Shown piece by piece: positions 47,487 to 55,758 of a stretch of 64,000 nucleotides of DNA. The first letter of the stretch is position 1. Each line of letters begins with the position of its first letter. Source of the DNA: Filibacter tadaridae (lineage in GTDB: Bacteria; Bacillota; Bacilli; Bacillales_A; Planococcaceae); assembly GCF_900609045.1 (NCBI RefSeq), contig NZ_UXAV01000031.1:62001-126000 (forward strand), written 5' to 3'. The position numbers and the translations under genes were made by a program. The notes beneath the pieces were generated by a model that was not told the origin of the DNA, did not search any database, and saw only the letters and a program-made list of their open reading frames with translations.

Positions 47487-47663
47487 AGAAGTCCATTGAA
47501 TCCTATACTTCGCACGGGGATTCCTTCCGCCACAAGCCGGACAGAAGTTCACTGTTAGTCTTGTGGCTTCAGCTACCCCTCGTTATCTGAATAGTCCAGT
47601 ACACAATATATGCTTTATTAATCGAAACCCTCTATAATTCTAGTTCAAGGGAGGCGTATGATT

Positions 47664-48050
47664 ATGAAATTTGAAATGATGGAAAATGGTTTTGAGACGG
47701 AGATGGATTTTGGCCGACTTGAAATTTCAGGTAATGAGGAATATGGGTTCAGGCCATTCCAACTTCTTGTTTCTTCACTTGCGGTATGTAGCGGCGGTGT
47801 ATTACGGAACATTCTAGAAAAAATGCGCATGCCCGCCGATAATATAACAATTGAAGTGAAGGAAGTAACTCGAAACGTAGAAATTGCCAACAGGATTGAA
47901 AAAATTCATCTGCATTTTATCATTGAAGGTCAAGATATTGATGAAACAAAAATGGATAAAGTCTTTGAGTTGACGCTGAAAAACTGTGCCATGGCACAAT
48001 CCGTCATCGGTTCGATTGAACTTGTGGAGACGTATGAGGTTAGGAATTGA
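47664..48050 (+). CDS. OsmC family protein
   Basis: A 128-residue OsmC/Ohr-like protein. The fold's conserved part is FRPFQLLVSSLAVCSGGVLR, with one Cys in the usual first position, and the second Cys region is ELTLKNCAMAQSVIGS. Both Cys are therefore present, as in thiol-dependent peroxide reductases, although this short subgroup has no proven substrate. GGGAGGC lies upstream; the ATG at 47664 is preferred over 47658. A terminator follows. Cytoplasmic, single gene. Confidence 0.88.
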   Translation: MKFEMMENGFETEMDFGRLEISGNEEYGFRPFQLLVSSLAVCSGGVLRNILEKMRMPADNITIEVKEVTRNVEIANRIEKIHLHFIIEGQDIDETKMDKVFELTLKNCAMAQSVIGSIELVETYEVRN

Positions 48051-48089
48051 GCTAGAGTAGGATAAGGTGCTAGATAGCCGAGAGCTTAT

Positions 48090-48138
48090 AAAAACATCAA
48101 CGCGGACGGAAAGTAATCTTTCCACGTTGGTGTTTTTC
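48090..48138 (+). terminator. Terminator of the osmC-like gene
   Basis: AAAACATCAACG pairs with CGTTGGTGTTTTT, extended by GGAAAG/CTTTCC near the loop. Confidence 0.85.
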
Positions 48139-48272
48139 TTAATTTAACGGTGATTGGTACCAACAATCTCCAGTACGCAATGCAAAGTAATTAGCAGAAA
48201 TCGCTTCTCAGGCATACTTGCCCCTCCCCCGTTATAAGTCGTACATATGTTATAGACAAGGGGGTGTATAGT

Positions 48273-48488
48273 ATGTCGAAATTTAGAAACGATGTTCCGC
48301 TTTTTCTCGCCTGTATTTTAGCAGCTTATGCGGTTCTTTTGCTAATTATTATCGTGCCGGGATTACTCGTTGGGGCTAGCACTTTGCTACTTATCGGGAT
48401 TGTTGTAGTTGTGATTGTTGTTGTGTTATTTGCAGTAGCGATCATTTTGAAAGGCCTTTCAAGTCTTTTAGGCGGTTTTAAATCGTAA
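48273..48488 (+). CDS. Small two-helix membrane protein
   Basis: A 71-residue protein with two membrane helices (about residues 8-32 and 34-60) made almost only of Ile, Leu, Val and Ala, and a short polar end. AAGGGGGTG lies 6 nt before the ATG at 48273. It has its own terminator. No family or function is recognised. Confidence 0.7.
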   Translation: MSKFRNDVPLFLACILAAYAVLLLIIIVPGLLVGASTLLLIGIVVVVIVVVLFAVAIILKGLSSLLGGFKS

Positions 48489-48527
48489 AAGACTTGTTCG
48501 GATCAACGGAATTGAATTGATTTGATG

Positions 48528-48560
48528 GACAGCAGCTGGTGGTCTAAGCTGCTGTTTTTC
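48528..48560 (+). terminator. Terminator of the small membrane protein gene
   Basis: ACAGCAGCT pairs with AGCTGCTGT around a 9-nt loop, then TTTT. Confidence 0.8.
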
Positions 48561-48703
48561 CGTGTTTCCGTAGCATTTCTATGCATGATTCATTTAAATG
48601 ACTACTAAAGAGAAGTACTTATATATACATACGAGCCTTTTGAAAAGTTTGAATCAAACGTACCTGAAACTTTGCCACCACAACTTCAGGTATGTACATT
48701 TTC

Positions 48704-49318
48704 TTATGATTCATCTACTGACAACATTTCAATGCAAAGCGTTACACCTTTTTTCAACTCTTCGTGTGACCAGCTTGGTATTTTGCCGTATTCGATGGCG
48801 AGTTCATGAGACGCTGGAATGTGAAGGAAACCGGCTTTCATGTTCGGTTGATTTTTCGCGGCATAATGCAATGCTTCGTACATCACATTGTTGCATAGAT
48901 ACGTGCCTGCAGTGTTTGAGATTTCAGCAGGCAACCCGCTTTCAAGTAGCTGATTGACCATCGCTCTAATTGGCAAGGTCGACATATAAGCGGGCTCACC
49001 ATCCACTTGGATTACTTCGTCTACCGGTCGATGGCCATTATTATCAGGTTCTCCGTCTTTAATGTTAATGGCGATACGTTCTGGTGTCATTTTATAACGT
49101 CCCCCGGCTAATCCCAACGACATGACTGCATCGGGTTGTATCTGTTCAATATGTGCGAGAAGTTGCTTACCTGAAGCGTTGAAATCGACGGATAATACTT
49201 CACTATGAATGACGTAATCCCCGATTTGTTGGCCGTTTAGTTCTTCCACAATCTTCATCGTCGGATTGACCGTGAATTTCAGGAAGGGTTCGAAACCTGT
49301 AAGCAGTAACTTTTTCAT
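48704..49318 (-). CDS. pcp: Pyrrolidone-carboxylate peptidase
   Basis: Cysteine peptidase (C15) that removes N-terminal pyroglutamate from peptides; 204 residues, cytoplasmic. The catalytic triad is visible: Glu in MTPERIAINI, Cys in NTAGTYLCNNVMY and His in AGFLHIPAS. The N-terminus LLLTGFEPF is typical. The ATG at 49318 has AGGA 8 nt upstream. Length and motifs are normal. It stands alone. Confidence 0.95.
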   Translation of the reverse strand: MKKLLLTGFEPFLKFTVNPTMKIVEELNGQQIGDYVIHSEVLSVDFNASGKQLLAHIEQIQPDAVMSLGLAGGRYKMTPERIAINIKDGEPDNNGHRPVDEVIQVDGEPAYMSTLPIRAMVNQLLESGLPAEISNTAGTYLCNNVMYEALHYAAKNQPNMKAGFLHIPASHELAIEYGKIPSWSHEELKKGVTLCIEMLSVDES

Positions 49319-49427
49319 CAATATCGTCCTACTTTCATATTAATGTATGCTTATTATCACTTTTGCGATGAAGATTTTGTTTTGGATTGGTATAGTTGGG
49401 CTTGGAAGTATTTGATTGGAAGTTAAA

Positions 49428-49460
49428 GGCCCCTCTCAACTGACTGGTTGGGAGGGGTTT
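49428..49460 (-). terminator. Terminator of the SLH-NlpC/P60 gene
   Basis: CCCCTCTCAAC pairs with GTTGGGAGGGG (one G-T pair). It lies about 45 bp after the stop codon at 49505. Confidence 0.7.
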
Positions 49461-49504
49461 TGGGTGCTAGTTGATCCTGTTTAAGGCGTCAATCCCGACA
49501 CACG

Positions 49505-51046
49505 TTACTTCAAATATCGCCTTGAACCAGCGTAGTTCGCTTTGTATGGCTGGGCATTGATAGAAACGATTTCAACGTTTCTGCTTGAATTCGGCGCATG
49601 GATCATTTTGTTATTTCCGATATACATACCGACGTGGTAAACTTTCCCTTTCCCTTTATTATATGCGAAGAATAACAAATCCCCGGGTTGCATCTTGCTT
49701 CTGGCAACAGGTGTACCCTTTACTGCCTGAACGAATGAATCGCGCGGAATCATGATGCCATGATTTTTGTACACGGAATGGATGAGTCCTGAACAGTCGA
49801 AGCCGAACCCTGAAATGCCTGACCAGACATACGGTAGACCGAGGAACATCTTAGCGCTATCGACAATATCTTTCTGGGTCGGTTTCGGAATTGTGGCAAA
49901 GTTTTTAACAACTTTTGCATCTACCTTACGGAGGTATTTCACCCCATTGGCGGGTGTTTGCACATGAAGCCATCCCCCCTCTTCCTTAATGACTGGAAGA
50001 ATCGTTGTATAACTAATGTCCATGTATTTGTTCTTCATTTTCGGTTCATTGTAGAGAGTCGCTATGTTCGTATCGACAATTGCAATTCGGCAATTAGTGT
50101 AGTCTATCGTACGTTCAGTCACATGGGATTTCGGTACCCATCCTTGATAACCAGCTTTATTACCCGGTTTGTATTGATCTTTTACAGCAATTTGATGCCA
50201 GTTTCCGCTACTTTTTAAAATGACGACTTCCTGTCCATAGAGGGCTTGTGTATCCGTTTTCCCGACGAGCCATTGTTTTTGGCTGATGGACATGCTTTTT
50301 GCCCATTTTTGCATATCTGTCGGATTGGAAATTGACGGCCGGTCTACGATACGATTTTTATTTGGTGACTTCCAAACGTTGGTCACTTGCACGTTGACAA
50401 CAGTAGTCTTTTTACCATCCGCGTAACAGACGGGTATCTTTTTGAATTCAGGATTCAAAATACGTGCGAGAAACGTACCAAAATTCACTTTTGTAATGAA
50501 TGCTGTCGGCCTGTACGTATTGTTCGGATAGCCCCTTGTAACTTCATTCGCAAAAAGTGTTTTAATCGATTCCGATGCCCAGTATGTTGCAGGAACGTCT
50601 TTAAAAAAGTGTTTGGATGTTCCCTTCAACTTAAAAGCTTTGACGAGAATCGCCGCCATTTCTCCTCTGGTCAACTTTTTGTACGGCATGAATTCGCCGT
50701 TTGCGTTGCCATTGACAATCCCCTTGTCAGCTATGGTAGCAATGATGTCATACCCCTCGACTTCAGGCGTTATATCGATAAAATTAGGATCAGGCCGGTT
50801 TACCGTTTCCAGTCCGAGTGCCCTGATAATCATGGCGGACGCTTCCAAGCGGGTAATTTCTTCCTTCACCCCGAAGTTTTCCTGCGGATTTGCAAAGATT
50901 ATGCCGCGTTCCGCCAAAAAGTCCAATTCCGCTTTCGAACCATGCCCATCACCGACGTCTTTGAATAAAGGCGCGGCAGACACGGCGCCGATTGTTGTGA
51001 ACATAAGAAAGAGTGCAGTTAAAACTGCTATCCACTTTTTCGTCAT
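49505..51046 (-). CDS. SLH-SH3-NlpC/P60 cell-wall hydrolase
   Basis: Secreted surface endopeptidase, 513 residues. Signal peptide MTKKWIAVLTALFLMFTTIG with cleavage near VSAAPLF. Three SLH repeats (about 27-200: LFKDVGDGHGSKAELDFLAE; FIDITPEVEGYDIIATIADK; FFKDVPATYWASESIKTLFA) bind the protein to wall polymer. Two SH3-like regions follow (about 210-370), then an NlpC/P60 domain with catalytic Cys in FGFDCSGLIHSVY (about residue 416) and His in VYHVGMYIGNNKMIH. It is expected to cut peptide bonds in peptidoglycan. AGAGGAG precedes the ATG. Not joined to another gene. Confidence 0.94.
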   Translation of the reverse strand: MTKKWIAVLTALFLMFTTIGAVSAAPLFKDVGDGHGSKAELDFLAERGIIFANPQENFGVKEEITRLEASAMIIRALGLETVNRPDPNFIDITPEVEGYDIIATIADKGIVNGNANGEFMPYKKLTRGEMAAILVKAFKLKGTSKHFFKDVPATYWASESIKTLFANEVTRGYPNNTYRPTAFITKVNFGTFLARILNPEFKKIPVCYADGKKTTVVNVQVTNVWKSPNKNRIVDRPSISNPTDMQKWAKSMSISQKQWLVGKTDTQALYGQEVVILKSSGNWHQIAVKDQYKPGNKAGYQGWVPKSHVTERTIDYTNCRIAIVDTNIATLYNEPKMKNKYMDISYTTILPVIKEEGGWLHVQTPANGVKYLRKVDAKVVKNFATIPKPTQKDIVDSAKMFLGLPYVWSGISGFGFDCSGLIHSVYKNHGIMIPRDSFVQAVKGTPVARSKMQPGDLLFFAYNKGKGKVYHVGMYIGNNKMIHAPNSSRNVEIVSINAQPYKANYAGSRRYLK

Positions 51047-51401
51047 TTAGATTCTCCTCTTCTACCGAAAGGTTATCTATTAATAGTACAGTAGAATGAA
51101 AAATCTGTATAGTCATTCTTTGCAGTTAATCAGGTTCACTTTTCATCTACATCCATGAAAAGTGTACACATATTGCGAACCATTATCGCTCCCAGGCATT
51201 CTACTAAACTAAAAAGAAAGAAAACCCATTCCTGTCAGCAGCCCTTTAGCATCTATTTCCCGAGTATTCGCGGTAGAAAACAAGGGTAAGCAATCCATAC
51301 ACAAAAATAAACATACAGCAAAAATCAGACGACCTTCCAGTAGTCTATTCTTTACTGTATGTTTACAAAATCACGATGTGGATCCGACAAATAAACGATA
51401 C
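51047..51401. other. Spacer of about 355 bp with nothing clear
   Basis: AT-rich sequence upstream of the SLH-NlpC/P60 gene and downstream of the YtaF-like gene. Only promoter function for the former can be assumed. No repeat, RNA or convincing terminator is seen. Confidence 0.5.
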
Positions 51402-51953
51402 TCAAATAAAGATCTCATATATTCCGATTAGTATCAGCAGAATGCCGCCGATCCGTTCTGCTTGCTTTCCGAACCAGGTGGAACCGACTTTATGGCCAAG
51501 GCGAACACCGAGTAAAATGGAAATGAATGAAAAAACGCCGACGACTAATGCTGTAGACAAAGGGGGTAGGCCAGTAATTCCCGCCCCGAAACCAATTGTT
51601 AAGCAATTAAGGGAGAGAATGAATCCTAAAACGATTGATTCCTTCCAGTTGATGGTAACAACTTTTTTACCCTTTGAAAGATTTGCCGGCAAGGTATTTA
51701 CTTTCAGGACAATCCAAATACCAAGCCCGACCAGCAGTACCCCACCAATGAAATTCGCTACAAAGACGGTTAGATACTCGGACAACAAGCTACCAGCTGT
51801 AATGGCAAAATACGCACAACCCATGGAGATCAATGAAATGATTAAATTATATAGAAATGGGATCCGATTGGAGCGCAACCCGTACGCAACACTAATCCCT
51901 AAATTATCGATGTTTGCAGCCACGCCAATGAAAATAATCGTAAGCAAATGCAT
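51402..51953 (-). CDS. YtaF/MntP-like membrane protein
   Basis: A 183-residue polytopic membrane protein with about six helices and an internal two-fold pattern: FIGVAANIDNLGISVAYG in the first half and VLGFILSLNCLTIGFGAG in the second. It belongs to the MntP superfamily (manganese efflux), nearest to the sporulation-associated YtaF subgroup. The Asp of NIDN in the first half is replaced by Cys-Leu in the second half (NCLT), unlike MntP where both halves carry Asp, so transport of Mn is uncertain. GGAGGTGCGAC precedes the ATG. Confidence 0.82.
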   Translation of the reverse strand: MHLLTIIFIGVAANIDNLGISVAYGLRSNRIPFLYNLIISLISMGCAYFAITAGSLLSEYLTVFVANFIGGVLLVGLGIWIVLKVNTLPANLSKGKKVVTINWKESIVLGFILSLNCLTIGFGAGITGLPPLSTALVVGVFSFISILLGVRLGHKVGSTWFGKQAERIGGILLILIGIYEIFI

Positions 51954-52103
51954 GTCGCACCTCCGTACTCTACATCTATCCTGTATTATATGGATGGAAT
52001 GCGTAAGCGTTTAGGCGATATGACGCTTGTCTGTGCAAAGGAGTTGGATGCCAATCACCCCCTTTTTTACGTTTGCATGGGCGGTATCGAATAGTAGCTG
52101 CGA

Positions 52104-52269
52104 AACCTAGCAATATAATTCCTGAACCTCACAACGTTTTCTTCACACCTAGCAACCTTTTCTTCGATCCTAACAACGATATACCAAAAGCCCACAACAT
52201 TTTCCCAACCTCGCAACGTAATCCCTGAACCACACAACGTTTTCCTCCAACCTTACAACATAATCCTTC
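52104..52269 (-). repeat. 21-bp tandem array, CGTTGTGAGG family (copy C2)
   Basis: Eight units with starts 52104, 52125, 52146, 52167, 52188, 52207, 52228 and 52249 (19-21 bp). On the plus strand they read AACCTCACAACG; on the minus strand, the coding strand of yqeY, CGTTGTGAGGTT. It lies after the yqeY terminator. Confidence 0.85.
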
Positions 52270-52303
52270 AGATTCATTTTAAAATCTTCTTGCGTTGAAA
52301 CAG

Positions 52304-52352
52304 CAAAAAGTCCCTCGATTGATTACTCAATCAAAGGACTAGAAACTTTTTT
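52304..52352 (-). terminator. Terminator of yqeY
   Basis: Nested stem AGTCC/GGACT and ATTGAT/CAAT with A and T runs on the outer sides, 36 bp after the yqeY stop. Confidence 0.75.
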
Positions 52353-52387
52353 ATGTCATTTTTTCGCACGGATAATCCTGCACTCTA

Positions 52388-52834
52388 TCACAATAATTCC
52401 TTAACAACCTTGCTGATCAAACTGCCTTCTGTTTTGCCTTTAAGTTCGGCCATTGCAAGGCCCATCACCTTGCCCATGTCTTGCTTACCGGAAAAACCAT
52501 TCGATTCGATGATGCCCGCTATAATTATTTTGACTTCATCTTCACTAAGTTGTTCAGGTAGATATTTTGTAAGAAACTGCTTACGATTCTCTAGATCTGA
52601 TATCATTTCAGTTTTATTTGTCTGTATAGCGAAACCAAGAGACTCCTGCGTTTGCTTGATTTCCGTTTGAATGATCTGCATTACTTCCGCATCAGTCAAT
52701 TCTTCTCCATCGTTTTTATCGATTTCTTTTTTCTGAATCGTACTTAAAACCAAACGAACGCTTGTTAACTCTTCTTTGTTTTTGGCTTTCATTGCTTCTT
52801 TCATCGAATCCTTCAGTTGTTGTTTTAGCGTCAT
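52388..52834 (-). CDS. yqeY: GatB/YqeY domain protein
   Basis: A 148-residue soluble helical protein of the YqeY family, related to the tail domain of GatB of the tRNA amidotransferase. Typical features are LKQQLKDSMKEAMKAKNKEE, ENRKQFLTKYLPEQLSEDEV and the C-terminal KQDMGKVMGLAMAELKGKTE. It probably contacts tRNA, but the role is not established. AAAAAGGAG lies upstream of the ATG. Usually follows rpsU in Bacillales; rpsU is not seen here, where the upstream neighbour is a repeat-containing spacer. Confidence 0.93.
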   Translation of the reverse strand: MTLKQQLKDSMKEAMKAKNKEELTSVRLVLSTIQKKEIDKNDGEELTDAEVMQIIQTEIKQTQESLGFAIQTNKTEMISDLENRKQFLTKYLPEQLSEDEVKIIIAGIIESNGFSGKQDMGKVMGLAMAELKGKTEGSLISKVVKELL

Positions 52835-52922
52835 TTAAAAAACTCCTTTTTCTAATTCATTTTCCACCTACTGCTATTTTTAATTATACCGCACGTTTAT
52901 TACTTTTGAAAAAATAATAGCG

Positions 52923-53061
52923 TAATTGTGTGCAACAAAAAACAACGACCAATTCATGCAGTTGCATAAACAACCAATGGCGATGGGACAATCACGCGTT
53001 CGTCTGATCCTCAGCTCATAAATATGTAATTGTAGTGTATTGTCAGAGTACTGTCTTGCAC
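52923..53061 (+). repeat. Dispersed repeat D, copy 1
   Basis: About 139 bp starting TAATTGTGTGCAAC and ending GTCTTGCAC. It shares blocks with copies at 54879, 55071, 55621 and 58642, especially CTCATAAATATGTAATTGTA and CCAATTCATGCAGTTG. End inverted repeat GTGCAA (52930-52935) with TTGCAC (53056-53061). Confidence 0.8.
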
Positions 53062-53070
53062 GAGGCTCCT

Positions 53071-53125
53071 GAAAAAAGAAAAAAAGGAAGCCGGTCAATT
53101 GTTGATATGGCTGCATTCCTCTTTT
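53071..53125 (-). terminator. Terminator of the XRE regulator gene
   Basis: On the minus strand AGGAA-TGCA-GCC pairs with GGC-TTCCT (4-nt bulge) and is followed by seven T, C and six T. Confidence 0.6.
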
Positions 53126-53180
53126 ACTTTTCGGGTTATCATGTGTTTTCTTAATAGGATCGTGCACAGCATACCAATTT

Positions 53181-53405
53181 TTACAGTTCAACATAAAGGT
53201 TAGAATTATTACCGTCGTTTGTCCCGTCAATTATAAAAGGTGTGTCTAATACTCTAGATATTTGCAGTAACGGATTCACCTTAGGATTTGTTATACCAGC
53301 TTCGATTCGTCCTATTGTGGATTTTGGAATACCTGCTGCATCCGCAAGATTTTGTTGGGACATATTTAGGCTTTTGCGCTTTGTTTTAATTTGTGCAGTT
53401 ATCAA
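53181..53405 (-). CDS. XRE-family small DNA-binding protein
   Basis: A helix-turn-helix regulator of about 74 residues. The HTH lies in MSQQNLADAAGIPKSTIGRI followed by EAGITNPKVNPLLQISRVLD, a standard XRE/HTH_3 layout. The start TTG at 53405 is chosen because TAGGA lies 9 nt upstream; an ATG at 53414 touches that site. The C-terminal tail DGTNDGNNSNLYVEL is short, so there is no sensor domain. Target unknown; the nearest gene is the divergent amidase. Confidence 0.82.
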   Translation of the reverse strand: MITAQIKTKRKSLNMSQQNLADAAGIPKSTIGRIEAGITNPKVNPLLQISRVLDTPFIIDGTNDGNNSNLYVEL

Positions 53406-53414
53406 ATTCAACAT

Positions 53415-53879
53415 TCCTATTAATATGCTTTATCGAAGGAGTGCCCTTACCGTCTTCAGATTCACTTTCATTATGCTCTTCAGGGTATGGATTAAAACGT
53501 AATATGGTAAGTTGTCGAGCATATATGTCGGCTAATTTACACCAATACCCAACTTTCCCTATTCTAACTTATTGTTCAGGATTGCCCGACAACCGTTCTT
53601 CAAATCCCCTTACGTTTCCCTCGTATATAATTAAAAACCCCTGAGATTCATACATATCTTTGATTCTTTTCTATAATATTTACTTTACGATAGCACTCAT
53701 GCTACCATTCTTCAACATTATATAAACTTTTTAAACCTTGTATCCACCTTCCCACTTTCACTCTATATAAAGAAAAAGATGTGATTGCATCATTATGGTG
53801 ATAATCACTGCATCCAATGGCATTAGCCGCAAGGCCCATCGCCGCGCGGAATACAATAAGGTAAAGGAGTTGAAATAGT
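53415..53879. other. Spacer of about 465 bp between XRE and amidase genes
   Basis: No gene or repeat is supported. It contains the divergent promoters. A palindrome-like stretch TGATTGCATCATTATGGTGA at about 53781-53800 may be an operator, but this is weak. Confidence 0.45.
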
Positions 53880-54878
53880 ATGGCATATCCAATTGAAAGA
53901 CGTATCGTATCTGCGGTTCCTAAAATAAAGTTACAGTCCAACTCAATTATCGTCGCCCACGAATCAGGCAATGCAAACAACACTGGAAATAATTCGCTTG
54001 AAGCAGAAGTCAACTATATGGCGAACAACTGGAAAAATGCTTTTACACATTTTTTTGTAGGCAGCAAAGCAATCATCCAACTCGCGGAGGATGGCTTTAT
54101 GGCATATGGTGCTGGAGGACACCTAAATCCCCATTCCCCCGCGCAAGTCGAGCTATCACGGGTTGATACGCAAGCGGAGTTTGACGAATCATACAAACGC
54201 TATGTATGGTTGTTGCGGTATATGGCAGATAAATACAGTATCCCTAAGACACTTGATAGCAATAAAAGGACAGGCATTAAAACACATGATTGGGTGACGC
54301 GGCATCTAGGGGGCACGTCACACACGGATCCCTACACTTACTTGGCACAATGGGGAATTTCGAGAGCGCAATTCAAAAAAGACGTTGAAAACGGAATTTC
54401 CACAGCTCCAACCGAAGATAAACCTGTTAACAAGCCATCCGCAAATAAACCGACGGCACCTAAAACTACAGGGATTGTTGATTACATGAATTCGGTCGGA
54501 ATGGATTCTAGCTTTACAAATCGTGCAAAACTTGCAAAACAGTACGGCATTAATAATTACAGCGGCACAGCTGGACAAAATATAGCGTTGCTGGAAAAGA
54601 TCAGGGACGGAAAACTGGTTACTAAACCCAAACCGCCTTCATCAACAAAAGTGCTTAAATACGGTGATAGTGGTGCAGAGGTGAAAGCGATGCAACAAGC
54701 ATTAGCATCCGTCTATTTTTATCCCGAAAAAGGCGCTAAAAATAATGGAGTCGATGGTTATTTCGGCGTTAAAACGCTGGATGCATTGAAACGGTTCCAA
54801 TCAATCTACACACCAAGCGACATCGACGGGATATATGGTCCGAAAACACGGGCGGCTTTGGAGAGGTTGAAAAAGTAA
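53880..54878 (+). CDS. N-acetylmuramoyl-L-alanine amidase with peptidoglycan-binding domain
   Basis: A 332-residue endolysin-like protein without a signal peptide. The N-terminal ~165 residues form an amidase_2 (PGRP-like) zinc domain: first His in IIVAHESGNANNTGNN, others in FTHFFVG and GGTSHTDPYTYLAQW. A linker rich in Lys, Pro and Thr follows, then a small binding domain (GIVDYMNSVGMDSSFTNRAK to LEKIRDGK, about 200-245) seen in Bacillus phage lysins, and a C-terminal PG_binding_1 domain (KYGDSGAEVKAMQQALASVY ... GYFGVKTLDALKRFQ). Lack of a signal and domain order suggest a phage origin or a mother-cell lysis role. AAAGGAG precedes the ATG. Its stop codon is also the first TAA of repeat D copy 2. 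Confidence 0.93.
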   Translation: MAYPIERRIVSAVPKIKLQSNSIIVAHESGNANNTGNNSLEAEVNYMANNWKNAFTHFFVGSKAIIQLAEDGFMAYGAGGHLNPHSPAQVELSRVDTQAEFDESYKRYVWLLRYMADKYSIPKTLDSNKRTGIKTHDWVTRHLGGTSHTDPYTYLAQWGISRAQFKKDVENGISTAPTEDKPVNKPSANKPTAPKTTGIVDYMNSVGMDSSFTNRAKLAKQYGINNYSGTAGQNIALLEKIRDGKLVTKPKPPSSTKVLKYGDSGAEVKAMQQALASVYFYPEKGAKNNGVDGYFGVKTLDALKRFQSIYTPSDIDGIYGPKTRAALERLKK

Positions 54879-55030
54879 TTGTGTCCGTACCTGTGCGATA
54901 AACAACAACCAACAATTCATGCAATTGTATAAAAAACCAATAGAAATCGGCCACTCATGTACTTACCCACTCCCCAGCTTATAAATATGTAATTGTAGTG
55001 TATTGTCTGAATACTACCATGCACAGGTAC
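54876..55030 (+). repeat. Dispersed repeat D, copy 2 (10-bp terminal inverted repeats)
   Basis: Begins at the amidase stop codon (TAATTGTGT). The core 54887-55030 has perfect terminal inverted repeats GTACCTGTGC and GCACAGGTAC, 144 bp apart in total. It includes CAGCTTATAAATATGTAATT and GTAGTGTATTGTCTGAATAC, shared with copies 1, 3 and 4. Confidence 0.82.
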
Positions 55031-55070
55031 TCAAAAAACGATAGAAACCAAATAAACGCACATTTATCTA

Positions 55071-55130
55071 ATCCCCAACTCATAAACTTGTAAATGCAGT
55101 GTATTGCCTGAATAATCCATGCACCTGACA
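55071..55130 (+). repeat. Dispersed repeat D, copy 3 (right part only)
   Basis: CCCCAACTCATAAACTTGTA, then GTGTATTGCCTGAATAATCC and GCACCTG. It corresponds to the right half of copy 2 and lies just before the next gene. Confidence 0.75.
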
Positions 55131-55155
55131 TTTAATTCAACAAAAGGGGATAGTG

Positions 55156-55620
55156 ATGTTGAGAAAAAGGAACAGATACAAACCTCTTCTTATTGTTATC
55201 CTATCAATAGGTTCCTTACTTGTGTTGATAGGCGGTATTAATTATCTACTTTCGCCGAGCTACAAAACAAAAAAAGTAGTAGAAGCGTTTTATACGCATG
55301 AACAAAATGGAGACTTTGCCGATTCGTGGGAGCTACTTCATCCTTTTATGAAAGAGAGATGGGGTAAATCAGCGTTTATGCGCGACCGTATCCATGTTTT
55401 TATTGGCCATTTTGGTGCCGAAACGTTCCAATTTACAGTAAAAGAAGATAGTAAAATCAAGAGTTGGAAGATGTCTGAGGAATCGGAACCATTTGCTGTA
55501 GCATACAAATTTACTGTCATTCAAACCTATAAAGGTAAATACGGAAAGTTCGGTTTCCTACAAGAAGTATATGTCGCAAAAGATCAAGGAGAGTGGAGGA
55601 TACTGTGGGATTATAATTGA
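55156..55620 (+). CDS. Membrane-anchored hypothetical protein
   Basis: A 154-residue protein with one N-terminal membrane helix (KPLLIVILSIGSLLVLIGGI) and an extracellular domain of about 120 residues that looks like an NTF2/SnoaL fold (VVEAFYTHEQNGDFADSWEL ... VAKDQGEWRILWDYN). AGGGGATAGTG precedes the ATG at 55156. Function unknown; a cystatin-like cone fold can bind peptides or small ligands. It is framed by repeat D copies 3 and 4. Confidence 0.75.
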   Translation: MLRKRNRYKPLLIVILSIGSLLVLIGGINYLLSPSYKTKKVVEAFYTHEQNGDFADSWELLHPFMKERWGKSAFMRDRIHVFIGHFGAETFQFTVKEDSKIKSWKMSEESEPFAVAYKFTVIQTYKGKYGKFGFLQEVYVAKDQGEWRILWDYN

Positions 55621-55746
55621 ATTGTGTACTGTGCAATAAAAAACAAGTAATTCACACAGTTACATGAAAAGTCAAAGAAGTTCAGGTAAGTAGGCACTTA
55701 TCTGAACTTTTTTGACCGTTAATATGCAATTGTAGTGTTTTTCCAC
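55621..55746 (+). repeat. Dispersed repeat D, copy 4 (split by a terminator)
   Basis: Begins directly after the TGA stop (ATTGTGTACTGTGCAATAAA) and ends with ATATGCAATTGTAGTGTTTTT. The middle is replaced by a terminator hairpin at 55678-55714. Confidence 0.7.
55678..55714 (+). terminator. Terminator of gene 55156-55620
   Basis: AAGTTCAGGTAAGT pairs with ACTTATCTGAACTT around a short loop and is followed by TTTT. Confidence 0.85.
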
Positions 55747-55758
55747 ATAAATAATTAC

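Noticed and set aside
54876..55746. Integron attC sites around the amidase and next gene
   Set aside because: The cassette-like layout is suggestive, but no GTTRRRY core sites in attC arrangement and no integrase are visible.
52904..55746. Intact prophage around the amidase
   Set aside because: Only an endolysin-like gene and a small XRE regulator are present; no structural, holin, integrase or terminase genes.
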